Part shown: positions 57,162 to 64,000 of the stretch, piece by piece
How the letters are laid out: every line of letters starts with the position of its first letter
Numbering within the stretch: position 1 is the first letter of the stretch
NCBI GenBank assembly: GCA_011317545.1
Contig: WUJK01000009.1
Span: 868,001 to 932,000 of the forward strand
Length of the DNA: 64,000 bases
From: Coniella vitis
Taxonomy: Eukaryota > Ascomycota > Sordariomycetes > Diaporthales > Schizoparmaceae
Direction: 5' to 3'
Position numbers and translations under genes: made by a program
Notes under the pieces: generated by a model
Told to the model about the DNA's origin: nothing
Seen by the model: the letters and a program-made list of their open reading frames with translations, nothing else
The model's database searches: none

Positions 57162-58431
57162 ATGGCTCCCTCTGCCGTTGAGACGGTCACCATCCAGCAA
57201 GAGGCTCCTGTCCTCAAGCTACACTCCACAAAGTCAGGAACGGCAGACTACAAGCAGCTCCAGGCTCATGACTTCGACAAGGAGGCTGAGGAAGGCAGAA
57301 AAGAGGGTGTTGAAGGTGCAAAGGTGAATATGGATCCAACATACCGCGCTGCTTCGAAAAAAGATTCGCAGCCCTGACAGTCATAACGAAATAGTATGCC
57401 AATTACTTGCCGACCTGGAACCCAGAGCAGAGATATCCACCCCTGACGCCATTCGAACACTACGAGCACGGCAAAGACGCAGACCTCTCCTTTAAAGACC
57501 TGCTGGCTGCAGGGTCACAGGTCGTCGACCTCACGCCAACTATTGGCTCTGAAGTTCGTGGTGTCCAGCTGAGCAAGCTTTCCAACGCGGGCAAGGACCA
57601 ATTGGCTCGATTCGTAGCAGAGCGCAAAGTCGTCGCTTTCCGCGGCCAGGACTTTGCAGATCTGCCCATCAAAGATGCTCTGGAGTGGGGCGGCTACTTT
57701 GGCAGACACCACATTCACCCGACTTCCGGGTCGCCTGCAGGCTACCCGGAGGTGCATCTTGTACACCGGTCCGCCGGTGACACGTCTGCACAAGATTTCT
57801 TCCAGACGAGGACCAGCTCGGTTGCGTGGCACTCTGACGTATCATATGAGGCTCAGCCCCCAGGAACGACTTTCCTGTACATCCTGGACAAGCCCGAGAC
57901 GGGCGGCGACACGCTTTTTGTGGATGCTGTGGAAGCATACAACCGATTGAGCCCCTTGTTCCAGGAGAGGCTGCACGGCTTGAAGGCAGTCCACAGTGGT
58001 ATTGAACAAGTCAACGCTGCCAAGGCGCGAGGGAGCATCGTCAGGCGAGACCCAGTGTACAATGCTCACCCCATCATCCGGACACACCCGGCCACTGGCG
58101 CAAAGAGCATTTATGTGAACCCTCAATGTGAGAACACCCTTCAGTGCGCTGTCCGACCTCAATGTATGCTAATTGAGTGCTAGTCACGCGCGAAATTGTG
58201 GGCCTGAAGAAGGAGGAGAGCGATGCCCTCTTGAAGTTCTTGTATGACCATTTGGCATATGGCGCGGACTTCCAAGCTCGGGTCAAATGGGAGGCGGGAA
58301 CCGTTGTTGTTTGGGATAACAGAGTAACACAGCACTCGGCGTTGGTGGACTGGAAGGATGGTCAGAGGAGACATCTCGCCAGGATCACGCCCCAGGCCGA
58401 GCGTCCATACGAGACGGCGTGGACTTCTTGA
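57162..58431 (+). CDS. TauD-family alpha-ketoglutarate-dependent dioxygenase
   Basis: Fe(II)/2-oxoglutarate oxygenase of 380 aa; fungal members oxidise sulfonates such as taurine or related small acids, often for sulfur supply. Exons are 57162..57323, 57395..58127 and 58184..58431 (introns 71 and 56 nt). The iron triad is visible: His200 and Asp202 in VAWHSDVSY and His349 in TQHSALVDW. The 2-oxoglutarate-binding Arg is likely in RRHLARITP just after it. The N-terminal 54 residues (exon 1) are charged and probably flexible. It ends 117 bp from the convergent gene of unknown function. No sulfonate transporter is next to it, so the sulfur role is family-based inference. Confidence 0.9.
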
Positions 58432-58548
58432 GCGACGAAAGACATGGATAAGCAGTATAGGCACGCAAATGGGTACACGATATACTGACCACGGATGGCT
58501 TCTCTTTTCATGCCTTTGTTTGACTGCTACGTGAGCGTATGAAGAGTC

Positions 58549-59742
58549 TCAAAAGGACGGTATCGATAAAGAGCTCAGGACTCTATCCCCTTGGCTTTTT
58601 GGACTTGGTTCGTCGTGCGTTTGAGCTGCGTCTTGGAGCGGAGGCGTGCGCTGTCTCAGTCGCCGTCTCTGGTTGCGGCGCTCTTTCAAGTGCCGTTCAA
58701 ACATTGTCTCGACCACACTGCTGTCAGAGTCGTCATCTTCCGTGTTCTGTGCTGTTTCCTTCTCTGAATTTATCGTGATTGAGCAAGACGGTGTTATGCC
58801 CTTGGTTGATGACAGTGTTCTACTCATTGGTTGGTTGAGATTCGCGGTTTGTATCCTGGCCGCTGGGCGTACGGTTACAGAGTCCTTGTCCAAGTCTTCG
58901 CCATAATCAGTGCTGCAATCTGAATCTTGGAAATGCACAGATTTTGCGCAACTCGGACCACCCGATGTAGTCCGTAGTACAGCCCTAGTTTGGCGGTCGC
59001 TCCTCTCTCGTGAAGGAGACGGCTGGCGTGCGGGGACAGTGCCTCGCTGGCGCAGAGCCGCCGCTCTTGTTCCTGATTTTACGGGAAGTAGTGTCGTTAA
59101 CGGCGCCGGTATCTTCCTCGGGCTATCCATCAATTCTTGCAGGTTGGTGCCGGCCCAAGGTAACTCGTCGGCATCATCGTCATCGGCCTGCTGACTTCGC
59201 TTACGCGCCCTCTTGATTCCTGCTCTTTGCAACTTATGCAGGTCCGAGACGGCACGCTGTCTTTTGATGTCATCCGTCATGGGCCCTACAACCGGCCGTG
59301 AAAGAGACTGGACGGCATCCGCATTCTGCTCCTTGGCCAGCCTCTTGAGACGCTGGTATTCGGCAGCATGAAGGTGGGCTGTGAACTTATGCGCCGTGGC
59401 TAGGAATTCATCCTCCACCATACGCCACATATCATCATGTTGGAGGCCTTCAATCATTAAACTGGTCTAGGATGAGCAAATTAAACGGATGACACTTGTC
59501 AACAAAGTCGAGATTGCCTACCTTTCTGGCACAGGCTCAGGCACTGGTTTTTCGGGAGAAGGGCCATGACTGTGACTGTCCGAGGTATCGTCGAGACCAC
59601 CGGGGTTCGACGGCTGAAGCTGAGACTCGGACCGAGTCCTTGATTCGATGCGTTCGGTCTTTACTGCGGGCGGAGTTCTCGGTCGTGGTGGGATCCTCGT
59701 AGTCGATGTTGTAGTCCTCTTCCAGGGAAGAGTTCTGACCAT
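58549..59742 (-). CDS. Conserved-looking hypothetical protein, basic/acidic low complexity
   Basis: I do not recognise a named domain. Exons are 59742..59522 and 59461..58549, 377 aa, from an ATG in an ACCATGG context. The intron (59462..59521) has a GTAGGC donor. Two close acceptors exist (CCTAG and ACCAG), and only the second keeps the frame open (PEPVPES joined to LMIEGL). The most protein-like block is just after the intron: DDMWRMVEDEFLATAHKFT, then HLHAAEYQRLKRLAKEQN, a predicted amphipathic helix pair. A basic KRARKR stretch and an acidic DDDDADE stretch follow, then a TNLQELMDSPRKIPA element that resembles a short linear motif. Ser/Arg-rich disorder dominates the rest. The composition suggests a nuclear protein, which is inference. 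Confidence 0.65.
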
Positions 59743-60303
59743 GGTAAACTGGATTCCCAGCTTGTATTGCGACGAGAATTCGCGGCGTGAATGGATGAGT
59801 GACTGGGTGCCAAAGTCGCGGCAACGACCGGCAGATTCAGAAGATGCGAAGCAATTCTTTGAACGGTGGCATTGGTAATCTCATGCAGCGTGAGGTTCTC
59901 AGTTCGCTGGAAGGAGAAAGTCAGATCAAGGCGTAAAGACGTGATTGGAGAAGAATAATCGAACGAGAAGAGGCTGTACTAGAGGACGATAGTGTCACAG
60001 TGCAGATGAGGCAAGAATAAAACTCCGGCGGCCAGGTGGGATTCATAGGCCGGTATCGGTTATGTAAGCATGAACAGCACTGTGAGACTGTTGTATGAAT
60101 TCGTACGGTGACTCGGCACTACGGAGGTACCTACCCGTACTTGGCTATGTTACATCTTGCAACCTGGAATAACGAGGGCTCACTTTATCCTTCACCTCTC
60201 CTCCAACCGCTCATGATTGATATCATGGAGACACCAGGATCTTCATGCTATCCTTGAGAATATGCATTATTTACAAGTATTAAGCTACATTTAGACTGGC
60301 TCT
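59743..60303. other. Intergenic: 3' flank of GH42 gene and upstream of the hypothetical gene
   Basis: About 560 bp; a short frame continues upstream of the hypothetical gene's ATG, but I see no supported exon and no other gene. Confidence 0.5.
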
Positions 60304-62562
60304 CTACGCAGCCAGCTTCCATACCACCACTCCCGCTGCGGGAATATCGCCCTCCTCGCCAATGAGAATTTCAGCATTGGCATCCACATCCGGCGCAGCC
60401 ACAGCCTCTGTGGCATAGTTAAATATGTACAGCAAATCTCCTCGGCGCAACATTCTCACAGAGTCGCCCAAGTCGGCGTCTTTGCTTGCCGCTGTGCCAG
60501 CCAAAGTCCTAAGGCCTGCAGCAGCTGCGACGTCCCCGAGATATGCCGTCAGGAACTCTGCTGGCGGGTTGAAGCCCAGGTAATGCCACTGCTTGCCATC
60601 GTCTTCGGTCGTCGAGGCGCATGCAGCCGCCTTGCCCAGTCGATGCGGCGATCCAGACGTGACCGTTGCATTGCTGCTGGCATTGCCTCGCTGGCACGTC
60701 ACCCACTCTTCCCAGTATTCAATGGAGTAGTTGGTGCCCGCATATGAGACGCTGCTGTTTGCATATGACGGTGGCGTCTCAATACGCGTCACCCTCATTG
60801 GCAGCCGATCACGCACCGCGCCGGCTGCGGGCTGGATACCAGGAGCGTATGAGTAGTTGGCAGTGAGTGCTGCAGTTCGCGGCCCAAAAATGACAGGGCC
60901 TTCTGTGTAAGAAGCAAGTGCGGCGTTCAGGGTGTCTGGAAGGATAGGCATGCTCGGCACAATGAGCATCTTGTATCCCGATAAATTCTGCGATGGGCCA
61001 ATGACATCGATGGAAAGACCCAGACGGCGGAGCGCCGAAAAGAAGCCATATACGAGGTCGAGATTTGTGAGTACCGCGCCCGAGTAACTGGCTGAAGTAA
61101 CATCCCAACTTCCGCTATATGGCTCAATGGCCCACTCCCACACGGAGGCGTAGTCGAAGATGAGAGCAACATCGGCTTGAGCCTCGTGTACCACTTTCTG
61201 TGATCCGTTTGTCACAGCTAACCCCTGGCGCAGTTTTGGCAGATCATTGAAGGCCACCTCTTGGACCTCAAACAAGCCTTCATCCTCGCTGCCATCCGAA
61301 ATGTGCAAGCCAGACAGTGTCTGCTCTTGTGCGTATGGGACCTGGCGCCAGCGAAAGTAGCTCACCACGTCGCCGCTAGCCGCATACGTCTCGAGAGTCC
61401 AAAGGCGCACCATGCCCTCCCAAGGGGAGACGCGGTAGGTGTTCCAGTTGAGAACGCCTGGTTCCATCTCCATCACGCCTAGTGGACCGCTCGTCTGGCC
61501 ATAGGCAGCGCCTGCAACTCCACGGTATGATGCGTGAGAGAAGGCCTGGAGGTCTGGCAGTCCCGTACGCAGCGTGGCAGCAAGTTGGCCATCGGTGAGC
61601 CAACTAAAGTCGGAAGGTCCGGCCAGTGGGTACTCGTCAAAGTACGCAATGTCGATGCCGACCTCACGCGCAAACTTGTAGTGATCAAAGTCGGTGAAAA
61701 GCACCTGAAGGTTCGTCGTGATAGCCTGGGACGGGGCGTACTGCCTGATAATGGCGGCCTGCTCCTGGGCAAACTCAATGACCATGTCTGAGCTGAAAGT
61801 ATACCAATCTAGGGTGTAAAGGTTGTTGGTTGTGTAGACCTCGTGGTACGGTGGAAGTACGTCGTCGAAGCTAGCATACTGGTTGGACCAAAAGACTCGA
61901 CCCTGGGCTGCATTCATAGCCTCGATCGTTCCGTACTTGTTCTGCAGCCAAGAACGGAAGCGGATGATGGCATTATGGTCGTAACTGCGGATGGTGTTGT
62001 GGCAGCCGAGCTCATTGTCGATTTGCCATGCTGCCACGGTGGGGTTCTTGCCGTAGCGCTCGGCCAGAACACGCGTGATCTTTTGGCTCTGCTGACGGTA
62101 GTCGAAGGAGGAGAAACTGTAGTAGCGGCGGGAACCAAATACGTAGGTGGAATTGGTCACATCCACAAACGCAACGTCGTACTTTTCGGTCAGCCAGTTG
62201 GGCGGGCTGGCGGTAGGGGTGCCAATGATGGCTTTGAGGCCGTACTGGGCGAGCAAATCAAGCGTCGTGTCCAGCGCTGTGAAATTGTAGACGCCTTCTG
62301 CTGGCTCGATGACCGCCCAATCAAACTCGTTGAGGCGCACATAGGTGATGTTCAGATCACGCATGGCGGCAATATCTGACTCCCACATGAAGTCAGGCCA
62401 TTGTGTGGGGTAGTAGTCAACACCGAGGTGGAGGCCAGGTGCCAGGCGATCCTCAGAGGGTGCCAGGCTCACATTGGAGGCCCTGGTGAAGCTCTGGCTT
62501 GAAGAGTCCACATTGCGCCCTTGGACCAGGGCGGCCGAGGTGAGAAGATACTTCCACAGCAT
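60304..62562 (-). CDS. GH42 beta-galactosidase, secreted
   Basis: Hydrolyses terminal beta-galactosides, probably from plant cell-wall galactans. Single 752-aa exon. The start chosen is ATG 62562 (MLWKYLLTSAALVQG), because it begins a signal peptide and because the TATA box at 62642-62635 lies 73 bp upstream; the upstream ATG at 62625 is only 10 bp from that box. The N-terminal TIM barrel opens with the GH42 pattern (HLGVDYYPTQWPDFMWESDI, then YVRLNEFDWAVIEPAEGVYNF in family terms). The acid/base is Glu184 in QIDNELG and the nucleophile Glu365 in GVMEMEPGVLNW. A glutamine amidotransferase-like middle domain and a beta-sandwich C-terminal domain follow. Several N-glycosylation sites fit secretion. 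GH42 is mainly bacterial and archaeal, with sporadic fungal members, and most other large genes here have introns, so transfer is plausible. Confidence 0.9.
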   Translation of the reverse strand: MLWKYLLTSAALVQGRNVDSSSQSFTRASNVSLAPSEDRLAPGLHLGVDYYPTQWPDFMWESDIAAMRDLNITYVRLNEFDWAVIEPAEGVYNFTALDTTLDLLAQYGLKAIIGTPTASPPNWLTEKYDVAFVDVTNSTYVFGSRRYYSFSSFDYRQQSQKITRVLAERYGKNPTVAAWQIDNELGCHNTIRSYDHNAIIRFRSWLQNKYGTIEAMNAAQGRVFWSNQYASFDDVLPPYHEVYTTNNLYTLDWYTFSSDMVIEFAQEQAAIIRQYAPSQAITTNLQVLFTDFDHYKFAREVGIDIAYFDEYPLAGPSDFSWLTDGQLAATLRTGLPDLQAFSHASYRGVAGAAYGQTSGPLGVMEMEPGVLNWNTYRVSPWEGMVRLWTLETYAASGDVVSYFRWRQVPYAQEQTLSGLHISDGSEDEGLFEVQEVAFNDLPKLRQGLAVTNGSQKVVHEAQADVALIFDYASVWEWAIEPYSGSWDVTSASYSGAVLTNLDLVYGFFSALRRLGLSIDVIGPSQNLSGYKMLIVPSMPILPDTLNAALASYTEGPVIFGPRTAALTANYSYAPGIQPAAGAVRDRLPMRVTRIETPPSYANSSVSYAGTNYSIEYWEEWVTCQRGNASSNATVTSGSPHRLGKAAACASTTEDDGKQWHYLGFNPPAEFLTAYLGDVAAAAGLRTLAGTAASKDADLGDSVRMLRRGDLLYIFNYATEAVAAPDVDANAEILIGEEGDIPAAGVVVWKLAA

Positions 62563-63669
62563 GGCGAGCAGACGGCTGGGCGGGTAGGTTGCCTTGGGAT
62601 GGAGACCATGGCCCTCTAAGCACATACTTCTTGGGTTTTATAGCTGACTATCGCGGTCTTCCCTGACCGATCATCGGCTCAAGCATCCCACAAGCATCCT
62701 CGCCGTGCAGCTTTTTTCATCCAAATCTTGATGAGCGGTGGGCAACCGAGTCGTGCTTCTCAGGCGATGAGTGGAACGCTTAGATAACCGGTCTCGTCAT
62801 GGGGCCTCTAATTCTGCATGACGGTGGGCGTGGGAAGCGAGAAGTATTTGTTCCCCAGAAATTCGACCCCACAGAATCCTCTCTGCCCGTGGGGTTCGCC
62901 CACCTTATTTGCTTGGCTTGTTTGCTCCGATCGGCGACGAACAGAACTTTTGAAAGCTGCTTCCTCGTCCGCATCAAGTTTCGTCACTCGGTTCCCCTGT
63001 AGAAGCTGTTATACATAGTATAGAAACTATATGACTGGTTCTTCCATGAGCTGACTGGTGGGCGTCAACGAACGACAAGGCAGGTGGGATGCGCATATTT
63101 GGGACGCCCGGTGGAATTCCTTACCCCAAAAAACTCGGTGCAAAACATCTTTGTGTGGCGGTCTAGAGAAGATGCTCAGCCCATCGAGGTCAGCAGCGCA
63201 AACGAGCAAGCCGAGGGTGCTTGCTGTACTGGCGAGTTGCAATTTCAATTGCCGACGAGGCTGCTTCTAAGCACAAGGAAATGCCATAGTAGCGAGACCA
63301 TAAAGGAAGTGATCGTCGAAATCGGCTAATTCGAATGTTATGCATGTGGCTAAGGATGTGCCTCTAGTCCAACAAGACGAGGCCAGTGCACGAAGCGAGG
63401 AGAATCGAGCAAACAACCTTGGAAGTTGATAAATTTTGCAGACCAGGGAATTAGGTACAAAGGTACCTGCCAGGACCCGACTGTCGATAACGTCATCAGT
63501 TCTGGCCTATTTACCCAAAAGGGAAATTGCGACTGATGCCTTCCATCTGTTCGACCTCACAATTCTTGTCCAGAGTATCAAAACATCGCAGTGCAAAGCA
63601 CAGCACAGCACAGCAATCCGTATCAAAGCACGCGGCCCAGCGTGCTTGTGCTGCTATCCACTCGCGAGA
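62563..63669. other. Intergenic: divergent promoter region of GH42 and the oxysterol-binding protein gene
   Basis: About 1.1 kb. It contains one TACATAGTA-type copy at about 63012-63020 and a short CACAG repeat at about 63599-63613. No gene is visible. Confidence 0.55.
62635..62642 (-). promoter_or_regulatory. TATA box of the GH42 gene
   Basis: TATAAAAC on the minus strand, 73 bp before the chosen ATG. It supports the shorter start. Confidence 0.6.
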
Positions 63670-64000
63670 ATGAGCAATGACGCGAGCATCAAGTCGCAAA
63701 GCCATGTAACGCTCAAAGAGTTTCTTGCCTCCATTGCCTCCATACGCGGCGACCTGTCCAACATTACCGCGCCGCCTTTCGTCCTTGACATCAAATCTGT
63801 CGTCGAGCTGCCCGCCTTCTGGGCAGAGCGCCCTTCCTTTTTCGTCGCTCCAGCCTCATCCTCGGATCCAGTTCAGCGCGCTCTCCTCGTCCTGCGCTGG
63901 TTCCTCGTCTCACTCAAGAACCAGCAGTACGGCGGCCGCTCTCAAGAAGAAGGCGTCAAGAAACCCCTGAATGCATTTCTGGGCGAGTGTTTCTTGGCAA
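63670..64000 (+). CDS. kes1: Oxysterol-binding protein (Kes1/Osh4-like), N-terminal part
   Basis: Lipid-transfer protein that exchanges sterol and PI4P between membranes. Only the first 110 codons are present; the frame is open to the right edge. The start MSNDASIKSQSHVTLKEFL is followed by a helix (LASIASIRGDLSNITAPPF) and a second conserved block (VELPAFWAERPSFFVAPA). A third block, ALLVLRWFLVSLKNQQ and KKPLNAFLGE, is the ORD-family signature preceding the lipid-binding barrel. There is no N-terminal PH domain or ankyrin repeat, so this is the short Kes1/Osh4-Osh5 class. The EQVSHHPP signature would lie beyond the window. The ATG at 63670 starts where short Osh proteins start. Confidence 0.88.
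   Translation, partial: MSNDASIKSQSHVTLKEFLASIASIRGDLSNITAPPFVLDIKSVVELPAFWAERPSFFVAPASSSDPVQRALLVLRWFLVSLKNQQYGGRSQEEGVKKPLNAFLGECFLA

Noticed and set aside
61843..62379. 178-codon frame antisense to the GH42 gene
   Set aside because: Fully inside a recognised enzyme gene; no features of its own.
62563..62625. Longer start for the GH42 gene at ATG 62625
   Set aside because: Would put 21 polar residues before the signal peptide and begin only 10 bp from the TATA box.
1..64000. CRISPR arrays, rRNA genes, intact transposons
   Set aside because: No regularly spaced repeats, no conserved rRNA segments and no transposase, integrase or reverse transcriptase frames were seen on either strand.

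Overview
This 64 kb window is nuclear DNA from a filamentous ascomycete (Pezizomycotina, most likely a Sordariomycete; the species cannot be named from the sequence). The evidence is short GT-AG introns, mostly 55-135 nt and several with CTAAC-like branch sites, an intron-containing tRNA-Arg, TATA boxes upstream of several genes for secreted enzymes, and fungal protein families: a GH7 cellobiohydrolase with a CBM1, a HET-C2-type glycolipid transfer protein, a Zn2Cys6 regulator and a fungal dynein heavy chain. I see 21 protein-coding genes and one tRNA. Two genes run off the window edges: dynein on the left and an oxysterol-binding protein on the right. Gene density is low, with many intergenic stretches of 1-3.5 kb. 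Exon coordinates were worked out by hand from reading frame, splice sites and family conservation.

Left third (1-22 kb): housekeeping and regulatory genes. In order these are the dynein heavy chain N-terminus (-), a FAR1/WRKY-GCM1-type DNA-binding protein with a Gln-rich tail (-), an F-box-like 'LPPEIRN' protein (+), gamma-tubulin complex component 4 (-), a senescence/spartin-domain protein (-), a Zn2Cys6 transcription factor (+) whose ATG probably lies in a separate upstream exon, and tRNA-Arg(UCU) (-). Dynein and GCP4 both serve the microtubule system but are not otherwise linked.

Middle (22-41 kb): a region with two cellulases. A GH7 cellobiohydrolase (-) and a GH3 beta-glucosidase (-) lie about 8 kb apart and would act in sequence (cellulose to cellobiose to glucose). 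Between them are a previously unremarkable-looking small one-pass membrane protein gene (+), a secreted M24 metallopeptidase (+) and a membrane-anchored short-chain dehydrogenase (+). A class V aminotransferase (+) follows.

Right third (41-64 kb): lipid-related and catabolic genes. These are a GLTP/HET-C2 glycolipid transfer protein (-), a secreted intradiol ring-cleavage dioxygenase (+), an NTF2-like protein (-), phospholipase D (+), a secreted class 3 lipase (+), a TauD-type dioxygenase (+), a conserved-looking protein of unknown function (-), a secreted intronless GH42 beta-galactosidase (-) and the start of a Kes1/Osh-type oxysterol-binding protein (+). GH42 is mainly a prokaryotic family, so that gene is a transfer candidate.

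No transposon with coding capacity, CRISPR array or secondary-metabolite core gene was found. The clearest unexplained signal is a short motif, TACTATGTA/TACATAGTA. It recurs in many intergenic regions, often as an inverted pair, and was not seen in exons. A second oddity is that four separate G/C homopolymer tracts are all exactly 13 bases long.
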